Below are positions 39,993-50,100 of a stretch of 64,000 nucleotides of DNA, piece by piece. The DNA is taken from contig NZ_JARUBO010000005.1 of NCBI RefSeq assembly GCF_029626235.1, forward strand, positions 4,062,501 through 4,126,500, given 5' to 3'. A program made the translations under genes and the position numbers. Below the pieces are notes generated by a model. The model was not told where the DNA came from and did no database searches. It worked only from the letters and a program-made list of their open reading frames with translations. This DNA comes from Micromonospora sp. WMMD1120. Lineage in GTDB: Bacteria > Actinomycetota > Actinomycetes > Mycobacteriales > Micromonosporaceae. Each line of letters begins with the position of its first letter. The stretch's first letter is position 1.

Positions 39993-40030
39993 TCGATGTT
40001 TTGCTACACAACAATCAGCATCAACATCGA
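39993..40030. promoter_or_regulatory. Inverted TCGATGTT/AACATCGA pair upstream of the FtsX operon
   Basis: TCGATGTT (39993-40000) and AACATCGA (40023-40030) form an 8-bp inverted repeat 22 bases apart, in an AT-rich gap between the ABC operon and the M23 remnant. The half-site matches those at 29768 and 59092. Confidence 0.45.
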
Positions 40031-40077
40031 TATCTGTCTCTTTGTTCGGCGGCTACCGCAGCGGGAGTGAGGGCACG

Positions 40078-40745
40078 ATGAGACACGGTCGACGACTGGT
40101 CGGCGGCGCGGCCGCGGCCCTGTTGGTGTGGTGCGGGCGGCCCGGGCCGGCACGGCGTACACGATGTGTCAGGGGTGGATCCGCGTCATCCACGACCGGG
40201 GCTACTCGACCGACTACTACCACTTGTGGAACAGCATCTCCGTCAACGGCGCCAGCGTCGGCCAGGGCGCTGTCCTGGGCAACACCGGCACCGATGTCAC
40301 CTGTGGCGGCGCCGCTTCCGGTCGGCACGTGCACTTCGGGCTGCGGCAGAACAGCGCCTACGTGCCGATCGCCGACCACTCCATCGGCAAGTGGGTGCTG
40401 GCCAACGGGGCCGCCGCCTACCAGGGTGGGGCGCGGCACGGCTCGGCCTGGGCCGGCGTCGGCGGTGGGCTGTACAACTACGGCGCGCTCGGCCTGAACC
40501 AGGCGGTCGTCGACGCGAACGGCGGTGGCACGCTCACCCGGCGCTCCGGGCCGGGCACCGGCTACGGCGCGGTCGGCTCGGTGGGCGACGGCGCGACGGT
40601 CACCGTCTCCTGCTCCGCCAACGGCACCTCGCACACCGGGCGGTACGGCGCCACCGCCCTGTGGAACCGCCTGAGCGACGGCAGTTGGGTGTCCGACGCG
40701 TTCCTCTGGACCGGCCTGAACGGGCCGGTCAACGGCTGGTGCTGA
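40078..40745 (+). pseudogene. Decayed M23 peptidase with SH3 tail (frameshift plus internal deletion)
   Basis: A good ribosome site and ATG 40078 open a signal peptide (MRHGRRLVGGAAAALLV), but this frame soon turns into Arg/Ser/Thr-rich nonsense. From about 40128 a different frame carries the second half of an M23 (LytM) metallopeptidase: YHLWNSISVNGASVGQG and the zinc motif GRHVHFGL. A bacterial SH3 domain follows (SGPGTGYGAVGSVGDGATV to about residue 200). The N-terminal half of the peptidase with the first His/Asp zinc ligands is missing. The simplest reading is a deletion that fused the signal region out of frame to the domain's end. Confidence 0.75.
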
Positions 40746-40787
40746 CCGGTTCGACGCTCGCCAACCCCGACACCGCGAGGAGTGCCC

Positions 40788-42155
40788 ATGTCCGTTCGCG
40801 CCATCCGCCGGCTCCTAGTCGTCCTGACCACCACGGTGAGCGCCGTCGTCACGGTCGCCGCACCGGCCGTCGCCGACCCGGTGGGCACGCCGGCGTCGGC
40901 CACCCCGCTGTCCGCCGCGTTCGACGCCGCCGCCGCCAGGTACGACGTCCCCCGCGACCTGCTGGTGGCGCTGGCGTACGCCGAGTCGCGGCTGGACCCG
41001 CACGGCGGTACGGCGAGCGCGGCCGGCGGGTACGGGCCCATGCACCTGGTGAGCAGCCCCGGCGTGCGCACCCTGGACGAAGCGGCAGCGCTCACCCGGC
41101 TCAGCCCTGCCGTGCTGCGCGCCGAACCCGCGGCGAACGTCCTCGGGGCGGCGGCCGTGCTGCGCTCGTACGCCGATCAGGCCGGCCTGAACGCCCTGAC
41201 CCGCGACGACGTGAACGGGTGGTACGTGCCGGTCGCCCGGTACGGCGGCGCCACCGACGCGTCGGTCGCGCGGCTCTCCGCCGACACGGTCTACGACCTG
41301 CTGCGTACCGGGTTCGCCGGGCCCGGCGAGACGGTGCCGGGGCGGCCGGTCGCACCCCGGCGCGGCGGTCTGGAGCGGGCCGCCGTGCTCGGTGACGTAG
41401 GCACCCTGAGCACCGACTACGGGCCGGCGGCGTGGGCCCCGGCCAGCACGAGCAACTACACGGTGGCCAGCCGGCCGGGCAGTCACCCGGTGGACCGCAT
41501 CGTCATCCACGTGACGCAGGGCTCGTACGGCGGGAGCATCAGCTGGTTCCAGAACCCGGCCGCGAGGGTCAGCGCCCACTACACCGTCCGCTCCTCGGAC
41601 GGGGCTGTCACCCAGTCGGTGCGGGAGAAGGACATCGCCTGGCACGCCGGCAACTGGACGTACAACACCCGGTCGATCGGCATCGAGCACGAGGGGTACG
41701 TGGACAACCCGGCCTGGTTCACCGATGCCATGTACCGCGCGTCCGCCGCGCTGACCCGCACCCTCGCCGCGCGGTACGGCGTCCCGAGGGACCGGTCGCA
41801 CATCATCGGGCACGTCGAGGTGCCCGGTGCGACCCACACCGATCCCGGACCGAACTGGAACTGGACCTACTACCTGCAGCTGGTCAACGGGATCACCGGC
41901 ATCGGTTCCGGCACCGTGAACACCGAGTCGTCCAGCCTGAACGTGCGCTCCGGCCCCGGCACCGGCTACCCGGTCGTCGGCTCGGTCGCCGACGGCGCCA
42001 CGGTCGCCGTCTACTGTCAGGCCGTCGGCAGCACCGTCACCGGGCCGCTCGGCACGACAGCCATCTGGAACCGGATCGGCACCAACCGCTACGTCTCCGA
42101 CGCGTACGTGTTCACCGGCCACGACGGGTACATCCCGAACGTGCCGCGTTGTTGA
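40788..42155 (+). CDS. Secreted muralytic enzyme: lytic-transglycosylase-like plus N-acetylmuramoyl-L-alanine amidase plus SH3
   Basis: This 455-residue protein has a signal peptide (1-31) and an N-terminal SLT-like region (about 40-170) with LVALAYAESRLDP, where the Glu is the candidate catalytic acid. An Amidase_2/PGRP domain follows (about 235-370) with IVIHVTQGSYGGSISWF and the HVEVPGATHTDPG zinc/His motif, then a C-terminal bacterial SH3 domain (380-455). It should cut both glycan and stem-peptide bonds of peptidoglycan. GAGGAG precedes ATG 40788. Its SH3 domain is close to that of the decayed M23 gene just upstream. Confidence 0.9.
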   Translation: MSVRAIRRLLVVLTTTVSAVVTVAAPAVADPVGTPASATPLSAAFDAAAARYDVPRDLLVALAYAESRLDPHGGTASAAGGYGPMHLVSSPGVRTLDEAAALTRLSPAVLRAEPAANVLGAAAVLRSYADQAGLNALTRDDVNGWYVPVARYGGATDASVARLSADTVYDLLRTGFAGPGETVPGRPVAPRRGGLERAAVLGDVGTLSTDYGPAAWAPASTSNYTVASRPGSHPVDRIVIHVTQGSYGGSISWFQNPAARVSAHYTVRSSDGAVTQSVREKDIAWHAGNWTYNTRSIGIEHEGYVDNPAWFTDAMYRASAALTRTLAARYGVPRDRSHIIGHVEVPGATHTDPGPNWNWTYYLQLVNGITGIGSGTVNTESSSLNVRSGPGTGYPVVGSVADGATVAVYCQAVGSTVTGPLGTTAIWNRIGTNRYVSDAYVFTGHDGYIPNVPRC

Positions 42156-42181
42156 CCGGCGCGACCCGACGCCGGGATCGA

Positions 42182-42763
42182 TCAGGTGGGGGTCGGCGGG
42201 GCGAAGAGCAGGTCGAGCTGGGCGTCCAGCGCGTCCAGTGCCTGCTCGGGCGTGTACTGCCCACCCAGCAGGTAGACGCCGAGCCCCTCCATCAGCGCCA
42301 GCAGGCCGGCCGCGGCGGGCTCGCCCCGCCCCTCGGGCAGGACGCCGGCGATGAAGTCCGTCAGCTGGCGGGTGCCGGCACGGAGACCGGTCGCGGCGGC
42401 CGGACGCACCGCCGTGTAGGCGAGGAACGCCAGCGCCACCCGCCCGTCGTCCCGGGTGCTCTCGTCGAGGGGCAGTAGCGCGGCGAGCAGCGTCCGCAGC
42501 AGCAGCCGGGGCGGTGGACGCTCGCCCAGTCGCGCCACCGCCTCGGTGACCCGGATCTGGCTGCGCTCGCGGACCACGCTCAGCGCGAACGCCATCATCT
42601 CGTCCTTGGTCCGGAAGTAGTGCTGGACCATCCCGGCGGACACGCCGGCCTCGGTCGCCACGTGGCGGAGGCTCACCGCCTCCAGGCCCTGGTCGGCGGC
42701 GACCCGCATCAGCGCGTTCGCGATGAGGGTGCGTCGCTCCTGGTGGTCGACCTTCTTGGGCAT
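42182..42763 (-). CDS. TetR-family regulator, BetI-like
   Basis: This 193-residue protein has an N-terminal TetR helix-turn-helix (about residues 25-47, VSLRHVATEAGVSAGMVQHYF) and a C-terminal ligand domain of the BetI/TetR_C_6 kind. It is the last gene of a minus-strand operon with a small membrane protein and a rifampicin-phosphotransferase-like enzyme. The 53 bases before it have no clear promoter, so it is probably made from the operon promoter near 45950 and may repress it there. Confidence 0.9.
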   Translation of the reverse strand: MPKKVDHQERRTLIANALMRVAADQGLEAVSLRHVATEAGVSAGMVQHYFRTKDEMMAFALSVVRERSQIRVTEAVARLGERPPPRLLLRTLLAALLPLDESTRDDGRVALAFLAYTAVRPAAATGLRAGTRQLTDFIAGVLPEGRGEPAAAGLLALMEGLGVYLLGGQYTPEQALDALDAQLDLLFAPPTPT

Positions 42764-42816
42764 GACCTCGATCGTTTCACAGGGGTTGGTCCGGGCGCCG
42801 CTTCCGTGGGCGACGG

Positions 42817-43482
42817 TTACCGGCGGGCGGTCTCTCCGGCCGGGGTGCCCCGCGCGCTGCGCAGCAGACCGTCCGGGTCGTCGGCGTACAGTCGCAGCTC
42901 GTCGACCGGCGCGGACCTGGCCCTGGGCAGGTCGAGGGTGAGCGGCCGGCGCAGCAGGACGTCGACGCTCGTCTGGCTGCCGACCGACACGGACACCACC
43001 CGACGGTCACCGTCCTGCTCGACCTGCACCGACCGGCTCGACGGCAGTGAGCGGTGACGTTTGCGCAGCGCCTCGACGTCCGTCCACGGCAGCCAGACGT
43101 CGATGCCGGAGCTGAGCCGCACCCGCAGGCCCCGGTCGCCCACCACGTGCGGGTGGATCGTCATGCTCGCGTACAGCCCGATCATCCAGAGCAGACCCCA
43201 GACGCCCAGGCCGAGCACGATCCACCGGGCTGGCCGCCACGGCACCACGTGGGTGACGACGAGGTCGAAGACCGGGATCTCGACTGCCGACAGGGCGATG
43301 AAGATGCCCAGGATCGGCTTGACCACGCCGAGGTAGCCGAACGGCTCGTCGCCGGGCCCCAGCGGCAGCGGGCGACGCCGCGCCCACAGGTAGAGGCTGC
43401 GCCACATGGCGGCCTCGGCCACCACCGCCCGGCGCAGCAGCTGTCCCACACCCGGCCGGGTCGGTGTCTTCGTCTCGGTCAT
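42817..43482 (-). CDS. Membrane protein with PH-like C-terminal region
   Basis: This 221-residue protein has two or three membrane segments between residues 50 and 120 (PILGIFIALSAVEIPVFDLVV, WIVLGLGVWGLLWMIGLYASM). A soluble C-terminus follows (WLPWTDVEALRKRH, VSVSVGSQTSVDVLL) resembling bacterial PH-like membrane proteins. ATG 43482 was chosen because GTGAGGACG stands just before it. It lies between the phosphotransferase-like and TetR genes and is likely co-regulated with them. Function unknown. Confidence 0.8.
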   Translation of the reverse strand: MTETKTPTRPGVGQLLRRAVVAEAAMWRSLYLWARRRPLPLGPGDEPFGYLGVVKPILGIFIALSAVEIPVFDLVVTHVVPWRPARWIVLGLGVWGLLWMIGLYASMTIHPHVVGDRGLRVRLSSGIDVWLPWTDVEALRKRHRSLPSSRSVQVEQDGDRRVVSVSVGSQTSVDVLLRRPLTLDLPRARSAPVDELRLYADDPDGLLRSARGTPAGETARR

Positions 43483-43507
43483 CGTCGTCCTCACGGTGGG
43501 GTGCTGG

Positions 43508-45910
43508 TCAGTGGACGGTGACGGTTCCGGCGCCGCCGTCGACGGTGACGAGCTGCCCGGTGGTGATCGTCCGGGTGGCGTCCGGTACGCAGATGACGGC
43601 GGGGATGCCGTACTCCCGGGCCACCGTCGGGCCGTGGGCCATGACCGCCCCGGTCTCGGTGACCAGCGCGGCGGCGGTGAGGAAGAGCGGCGTCCACCCG
43701 GGGTCGGTGGTCGCGGCCACCAGCACGTCGCCCGGTTCGACGTGGGCGCTGCCCGGATCGTGGACGACCCGGGCCGGTCCGGTCACCCGGCCCGCTGCCG
43801 CGCCCACACCCGCGAGAGTCCCGTCGCCGGCGGCCGTCGCCGGCAGCGTCGTCTCGACGTCGGTGCCGTCGGAGAGCAGCGCCACCGGCACCGAGCGACG
43901 ACGCAGCTCCCGGCGGTGCGCGGCCCGCCGGGCGGCGACAGCGCCGCGCAGGTCGACACCCTGGTGTACGACGGTGTGCACCTCGTCGAGCGTCAGGAAC
44001 ATGATGTCGTCGGGCCGGTCCAGCAACCCCGTGCCCCGCAGGTCCGCGCCGATCAGCAGCAGTTGTCGGCGGCTCTCGCGCAGCGGGTACAGGCCGGCGA
44101 ACTTTCCCGCCTCGCGCAGACCGGCGAGCGACCGGGCCCGGCGCAGCAGGAACCCGGCGATCGTGCCCCGGACGGGCCGCCGACGTCGGGTGCGCGCTAC
44201 CAGCTCCTCCAACGCCGTCTCCGCCGCCGCGGCGGCCTGCTGGAAGCGCCGGTCGGGGCCCTGCTCCGGGTCGGTGACCCGCAGGTAGTTGGCGAGCGCG
44301 GCGAAGACCGGCGTCGGGTCCTCGGCCCAGCGCGGCACACCGAGGTCGACCTCGGCGACGCCCCGGTGACCGTAGTTGTCGAGGAAGGCCCCGATGCCGA
44401 GATCGGGCAGCGTTCCGTCTAGCTGGCGGGCGGCCAACTCGGACGGTGGTGTGTCCAGCAGGAGTCGCCGGTGCTCGCCCACGCCCTGGGCGATCCGCCA
44501 GAGGGCCAGGTCCATCTCGATGGTCACGTTGTGCGGCATGCCGGCCAGCGTCGCGTGGATCTCGTCCGCCTCGGCGACGCCCTTGAGCAGAGCGGCGGGC
44601 AGCGCGGCGGCGAGCATCCCGGCGACGATCGGCCACATGATCGCGTCGGCCCGGTCGTCGTCAGGCGCCTGGAGGAACCGCAGCCGGTCGGCGGCGGTCC
44701 GCAGGTCGGCGGGGGCCGCCGAGCGTGCTCTCAGCTGCTCGATGGCCGCGAACATCCGGGTGCGCGCGGTGTCGGGACGGGCCAGGGCCCGCAGGATGCC
44801 GACCACGGCGCGGCCGGCGGTGCGCAGCGACGCGGCGCCCTGCGCCCGACCGCGTCCGGCGCGGCCGGCGGTCGGGGCGAAGCGCGGGTCGGCGAGGACG
44901 TGGCGCATCACCGCCTGCGCCCGGGGGCCGAAGTCGACAGCCAGCAGCTTGACCAGTCGCCTGCGCGACGACCGGTCGCGGGCCAGGTCGGTCAGGTCGC
45001 CGTAGAGCCGGCCGCCGATGTCGACGATCTCCACCCGGACGCCGAGCGCGGCGAGCATCGCGGTGATCTGCGCCCGGAGGGTCGCCATGCCCATCGGCGT
45101 GACCGGGCGCAGCATCCCCTGGACGTGCCCGAACTCCAGGTAGACGCGGGGGAGGGGCTTGTCGGTGGCCGGTGGCGGGGGGAACAGGCTGGTGATCGGA
45201 CGCGACTGCAGCAACCACAGCACGTCGTCGGCGTCGAGCGCCCACTCGATGTCCTGCGGGCAGCCGAAGTGACCCGCCAGCCGCTGGCCGACGGCCCGCA
45301 GCCGAGCCAGGTGCGCGGGCGCCAGGCACCCGGTGTCGTCGCGCGCGACGTCGTCGTCGAGGACGTAGTGGTCCACCGCCGTCGCGCCGTCCACCACAGC
45401 GGTGCCGAGGCCCGGCGCGGCGTCGACCACCATCTCGTCGCGGCGGCCGGTGAGCGGGTTCGCGGTGTAGAGCACGCCCGCCACCACGGGCGTGACCATG
45501 CGTTGCACGACGACCGCCATCGCCAACCCGTGCTCGTCGATCTCGTGGGCCCTGCGGTAGGCGATCGCGCGGTCGCTGTGCAGGGAGGCCCAGCACTTCT
45601 CGATGGCGGCGACCAGCTCCGCCGTGCCGGTGACGTCGAGGACGCTGTCCTGCTGCCCGGCGAAGCTCGCGTCCGGCAGGTCCTCGGCGGTGGCGCTGGA
45701 GCGTACCGCCACCCGGCCCGCCCCGAGCCGTTCGTACGCGGCGACGACCTCGGCGACGGGAACGACGCCCAGCCGGTGCGCCTCGGTGGTGAGGCAGAAG
45801 CCGTCCGGGACCCGTTCGCCGTGCCGGATCAGCGCGCCGAGCCCGGCCGCCTTGCCGCCGACCAGGTCGGTCATGTCGGCGGTCAGCTCGGACAACCCGA
45901 TCACGCGCAT
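43508..45910 (-). CDS. PEP/pyruvate-binding enzyme, rifampicin-phosphotransferase-like
   Basis: This 800-residue protein has an ATP-grasp-like PPDK N-terminal domain (about residues 10-300, GGKAAGLGALIRHGERVPDGF, VRSSATAEDLPDASFAGQQDS, QDIEWALDADDVLWLLQSRP), a variable helical middle region and a C-terminal swivelling phosphohistidine domain. In that last domain GAVMAHGPTVAREYGIPAV keeps the catalytic His. The order matches rifampicin phosphotransferase and related dikinases, which move a phosphate from ATP through His onto a small molecule; the acceptor here is unknown. ATG 45910 has only a weak ribosome site. Confidence 0.85.
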   Translation of the reverse strand: MRVIGLSELTADMTDLVGGKAAGLGALIRHGERVPDGFCLTTEAHRLGVVPVAEVVAAYERLGAGRVAVRSSATAEDLPDASFAGQQDSVLDVTGTAELVAAIEKCWASLHSDRAIAYRRAHEIDEHGLAMAVVVQRMVTPVVAGVLYTANPLTGRRDEMVVDAAPGLGTAVVDGATAVDHYVLDDDVARDDTGCLAPAHLARLRAVGQRLAGHFGCPQDIEWALDADDVLWLLQSRPITSLFPPPPATDKPLPRVYLEFGHVQGMLRPVTPMGMATLRAQITAMLAALGVRVEIVDIGGRLYGDLTDLARDRSSRRRLVKLLAVDFGPRAQAVMRHVLADPRFAPTAGRAGRGRAQGAASLRTAGRAVVGILRALARPDTARTRMFAAIEQLRARSAAPADLRTAADRLRFLQAPDDDRADAIMWPIVAGMLAAALPAALLKGVAEADEIHATLAGMPHNVTIEMDLALWRIAQGVGEHRRLLLDTPPSELAARQLDGTLPDLGIGAFLDNYGHRGVAEVDLGVPRWAEDPTPVFAALANYLRVTDPEQGPDRRFQQAAAAAETALEELVARTRRRRPVRGTIAGFLLRRARSLAGLREAGKFAGLYPLRESRRQLLLIGADLRGTGLLDRPDDIMFLTLDEVHTVVHQGVDLRGAVAARRAAHRRELRRRSVPVALLSDGTDVETTLPATAAGDGTLAGVGAAAGRVTGPARVVHDPGSAHVEPGDVLVAATTDPGWTPLFLTAAALVTETGAVMAHGPTVAREYGIPAVICVPDATRTITTGQLVTVDGGAGTVTVH

Positions 45911-45927
45911 GCGATCCCACTTTCTTG

Positions 45928-45979
45928 GCAATGCGACTGTATTGCTTACGACCGTAGCTCTTTTGCGATGCGACTGCAA
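45928..45979. promoter_or_regulatory. Two operator-like repeats in the phosphotransferase-operon promoter
   Basis: GCAATGCGACTG (45928-45939, extended to a GCAAT...ATTGC inverted repeat to 45945) and GCGATGCGACTG (45965-45976, within TTGCGATGCGACTGCAA) are 37 bases apart. On the minus strand TTGCAG (45979-45974), 17 bases and TACGGT form a possible promoter overlapped by the second site. Confidence 0.5.
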
Positions 45980-46030
45980 TGTGATCACTTCCGTGACGGG
46001 TGGTGGGTGGCGGCGTTGCCGGGGTCTGCC

Positions 46031-46690
46031 ATGCTCGGCCGCGTGAGCACCGGCCGCCCGACCCGAGCCCGTTCCCACCGCCGCCCCCGCAGGCGGGCCC
46101 TGTACGTCCTGCTCGCGCTGGTCGCGGCGGCCGTCGTCCTCGGCGTCGCGGTGGTCGTGGTGCCGATGCTGCGACCGGCCGGGCCGCGCCCGCTCTTCCA
46201 GATGCCGGTCGCCTGCGGTGAGACCTGGCAGCTCAGCACCTATCCCGGCCACGACGACTACGACGTCGACTTCTTTCCGGTCGAGGGTGAGGCGTGGGGC
46301 CGCCCGGTCCTCGCCTCCGCCGCCGGCACGGTCTCCGTGGCGGGCATCAACGGGTCACTGGGCGGGCGTACCCCGGAGAACCCGGAGGGGCCGCGCGGTC
46401 GCGGTGGCGGCTACTGGGTGAAGATCGACCATGGCGGCAGGTGGGAGACGCAGTACCTGCACCTGCTCGAACCGCCGCTGGTGCGGGTGGGCCAGGAGGT
46501 CGCCCAGGGGGAGCAGATCGGGCGGCTCGGCAGCACCGGCAACTCCGGCGCGCCGCACCTGCACTACGAGCAGCGTCGAGGCTGGGAGAAGGTGGAGACG
46601 CACTTCGACGGCGCGCCCTCGGGCATCACCACGGACGAACGCGAACAGATCCTGCGGCGGGTGAGCAACAACTGCCCGACCGTCCCCTGA
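46031..46690 (+). CDS. Membrane-anchored M23 family metallopeptidase
   Basis: This 219-residue protein has a basic N-terminus, one membrane segment (ALYVLLALVAAAVVLGVAVVV) and an M23/LytM domain with the HDDYDVDF zinc ligands and the PHLHYE HxH motif, so a complete catalytic set. It is expected to cut peptidoglycan peptides outside the membrane. It is divergent from the phosphotransferase operon and shares its promoter region. ATG 46031 was preferred; GTG 46043 is possible as no clear ribosome site is seen. Confidence 0.85.
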   Translation: MLGRVSTGRPTRARSHRRPRRRALYVLLALVAAAVVLGVAVVVVPMLRPAGPRPLFQMPVACGETWQLSTYPGHDDYDVDFFPVEGEAWGRPVLASAAGTVSVAGINGSLGGRTPENPEGPRGRGGGYWVKIDHGGRWETQYLHLLEPPLVRVGQEVAQGEQIGRLGSTGNSGAPHLHYEQRRGWEKVETHFDGAPSGITTDEREQILRRVSNNCPTVP

Positions 46691-46762
46691 GGACCGCGGT
46701 TTACCCGCCCCGGCTCGGGGCACTGGTCTGGGGACAGCGCAGCCGCAGGGGAGGAGTTGGCG

Positions 46763-46993
46763 ATGACCAAGGGCGACGTCGAGACGTACCACGAGAACGG
46801 GCAGTGGAAGAACAAGCCCGAGGGCAACCAGCGGGCCAGCAGCACCCATGACGCGAAGGCCGAGGCGCAGGCCGAGGGCCGCGAGATGGCCGCCGACCGT
46901 GGCGTCGAGCACGTCATCAAGAAGCAGGACGGCACGATCGGGGAGAAGAACACCTACCCGCGTAGCCGGGACCCCCGGGAGATCCCGGGCTGA
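46763..46993 (+). CDS. Small DUF2188-type protein
   Basis: This 76-residue hydrophilic protein reads MTKGDVETYHENGQWKNK at its start and has the VIKKQDGTIGEKNTYPR end typical of DUF2188. GGGGAGGAGTTGGCG gives a strong ribosome site for ATG 46763. It is charged, without signal or membrane segment. Function unknown; such proteins are found as single genes across actinobacteria. A 15-bp hairpin follows. Confidence 0.85.
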   Translation: MTKGDVETYHENGQWKNKPEGNQRASSTHDAKAEAQAEGREMAADRGVEHVIKKQDGTIGEKNTYPRSRDPREIPG

Positions 46994-47013
46994 ACGCTTT
47001 CTCGCGGTGGTGA

Positions 47014-47044
47014 CCGACCTCCCCGGCCAGGCCGGGGAGGTCGG
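47014..47044 (+). terminator. Hairpin terminator after the DUF2188 gene
   Basis: A 15-bp stem (47014-47028 with 47030-47044) with a minimal loop is followed by ATCGTTT, 20 bases after the stop. Confidence 0.65.
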
Positions 47045-47075
47045 ATCGTTTCACGCCCAGGCCAGGCCAGCTTTG

Positions 47076-47110
47076 TCCCTTTAAGTACGTTTTAGAGGGA
47101 TATAGTCCCT
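47076..47110 (+). promoter_or_regulatory. AT-rich promoter region with AGGGA-TATAG-TCCCT palindrome
   Basis: The 47096-47110 inverted repeat AGGGATATAGTCCCT contains the good -10 hexamer TATAGT (47101-47106). GTCCCTT also occurs at 47075. This is the most AT-rich stretch nearby and lies 31 bases before the surface-protein start. Confidence 0.4.
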
Positions 47111-47140
47111 TCGGGGCTGGAGTGAAAGCTGGGAGTGGGC

Positions 47141-50100
47141 ATGTCGTTTTGGGTCCGGCGTCGTCCGACCAGGATCGCGGTGCTGGCGGTGGCCGTGACC
47201 GTGGGGGCTCTCGCCGTCGCGCCGCCTTCGGCGTCGGCGGCCGGTTCGGTGCTGTTCGACCAGCCGTTCCGCAACAACACAGCGAACGGCGTCGGCGCGG
47301 TGGCGGTGCCGGGCGTGCCCGTCGCCCTCGCCACGAACGCCGCCTGCCTCACCGCGGCGGGCAACTCGACCACCGGGCCGCTGCTCAGCTGCACCACGTC
47401 CACCGACCCGCAGGGCTCGGGCAAGCTGCGCCTCACCCCCGCCACCACCAACCGCGAGGGTGGCGTGTTCGGCGCGGTGAGCGTGCCCACCTCGCAGGGC
47501 CTGCACGTCACCTTCAACACCTACCAGTACGGCGGCAGCGGCACCGGCGCGGACGGCCTCGCCTTCGTGCTGGCCGCCGTCGACCCCGCGAACCCCAGAG
47601 CCCCGGCGACCCTCGGCCAGCCGGGCGGCTCGCTCGGCTACTCGGCGGCGTTCAATGGTGTGTCGGCGGGGCTGTCCAACGGGTACCTGGGCATCGGGCT
47701 GGACGTCTTCGGCAACTTCAGCAACAGCGTCTACCAGGGCACCGGCTGCACGAATCCGCCGTACATCTCGACCACCGGCGGGCGCGTCCCCGGTCAGGTC
47801 GTGATCCGTGGGCCGGGTCGCAACAGCGTCGGCTACTGCGCGATCAACAGCACCGCCACCACCACCTCATCGGCAGCGCTGCCGCTGCGGGCGAGCACCC
47901 GTGCGGCCTCGGTGGTGCCGGTCGAGGTGGTCGCCAACACCACCGGCTCCCCGTTCACCACCGACACCGGCATCACGGTTCCCGCCGGTCAGTACCGGGT
48001 CAGGTTCACCCCGGTCGGTGGGTCGGCGCGGACCCTGGAGGGCGCGCTCCCGGTGGTGTCGCCGAGCCTCTACCCGTCGCCGACCTGGTTGAACGCCAGC
48101 GGCTACCCCCGGCAACTCGCGTTCGGCTGGGTGGGCTCGACCGGCTCGGTCACCGACTTCCACGAGATCGACAACGCCCGCGCGGTCAGCTTCAACCCGG
48201 TGCCGGACCTCAACGTGTCGCAGACCAGCGCGGTCGGGGCGTCCCCACAGCCCGGTGACCCGGTCACCTACTCGATCACCGCCGGGGTCGACGCGGGGGC
48301 CGCCGAGACGTCGCCGATCTCGGTCACCCAGACCGCCCCCGCCGGTGTCGTGCCGCGCGGGGCCTTCGGGTCCGGCTGGGTCTGCGCCGCGCCCGTCGGG
48401 CAGAGCGTCACCTGCACCAACAGCAACGGTCCCTTCGCCGGGGGAACCGCGCTGCCGCCGATCACCGTCGTCGCGACAGTCACCGGCACCGGAGTGACGC
48501 CGACGCTGATCCAGACCGCCACCGTGGCGACCTCGTCCTCGATCGACGCGAACCCCGGCCTGTCCACCTCCACCACGCCGGTCACCCCGGCCACCGCGCC
48601 CAGCGGCGTCACCGTCACCCCGGCCTCGGGCTCGATCTCCGGGGGTGGCGCGGTCACCGTGGGCGGCAGCAACCTCGCCGGTGCCACGGCGATCACCATC
48701 GGTACGACGGCGGAGCAGCAGGCCGGCACGTCGGTGCTGCTGTTGCCGTGTACCTCCGGCCCGGCGGCCGGCTGCTTCACGGTGAACCCGGACGGCACCC
48801 TCGGCATCTCCGCCATGCCCGCCCGGTCCAGCCCGGCTCCGGTGACCGTCAGCGTCGTGACCCGGGGGTCCGCCGGATCGGGGGCCTACACGTACGCGTC
48901 CACGCCGGGCACACCGGCCACGCCCACCGCCGTCGCCGGCGTCACCAGCGCCACGGTGAGCTGGACCGCACCGGCGAGCAACGGCAGCCCGATCACCGGA
49001 TACCTGATCACTCCGATCCGCGACGGCGTCACCCAGCCGACGCTCTCCTTCGACGCCTCCACCACCAGCCGTACCCTGACCGGCCTGACCGCGGGCGCCT
49101 CGTACGCCTTTCGGGTGGCGGCGGTGAACGCGTTCGGCACCGGCGCGGCGAGCCCCGCTTCGGCGGCGGTGGTCCCGTACACACTGCCCGGCGCACCGAC
49201 GATCACCTCCGCCACGGCGGGGACCACCGCCGCCACGGTGAGCTGGACCGCCCCGGCGAACGGAGGCGCGCCGATCACCGGCTACACGGTGACGCCGTAC
49301 CTGAATGGTGTGGCGCAGACCCCGCAGACCTTCACCGGAACCGCCACGACCCAGGTCGTCACCGGGCTGACCGGCGGTGCCACGTACACCTTCCGGTTGG
49401 CCGCGACCAACGCCGCCGGCACCGGCCCACAGTCGGCCCCCTCCGCGTCGGTGACCGTCAATCCGCCACCGACCCTCACCTTCCCACCGCCACCGCCGGG
49501 CAAGGCGTACGTCGAGTACCAGTACCAGCTCACCGTTGCCGGCGGCACCGCACCGTACGCCTGGTCGGTGAGCGCCGGGAGCCTGCCCGCCGGGCTGACC
49601 CTGGACCCGGCGACCGGCCTGCTCTCCGGCACGCCCACCGCGTCCGGGACGTTTTCGTTCACCGTGCGGGTGACCGACTCGTTCAACCAGTCCGCGACCC
49701 GTGGCGTCGAGCTGGTGATCAGCCCGCTCGGTGGGCTGGCCATCAGCGTCCCGGCGATCTCCCACCTGGGCACCGTCAGCTCGGGAACGACAGGCGTCTC
49801 TGGTCAACTCGGCCCGGTGACCGTCACCGACGACCGTGGACCGTTCTCCGGGAACTGGGTGAGCGTCGTCTCCAGCACGAACTTCACCACGGGCTCCGGG
49901 TCGAGTGGCGAGACCATTCCCAACGCCAGCATCACGTACGCCTCGGGCGCCGCGGTGGCCGCCAGCGGTGTCGGCACCTTCGTCCCGCAGCCCGGCGCGG
50001 TGCTCGACACCCCGCGTACGGCCGCCGGTTGGTCCGGGCAGGCCGGAGGCCCGAACTCCGCCACCTGGAATCCGACGCTGTTCGTGCGGCTTCCGTCCGG

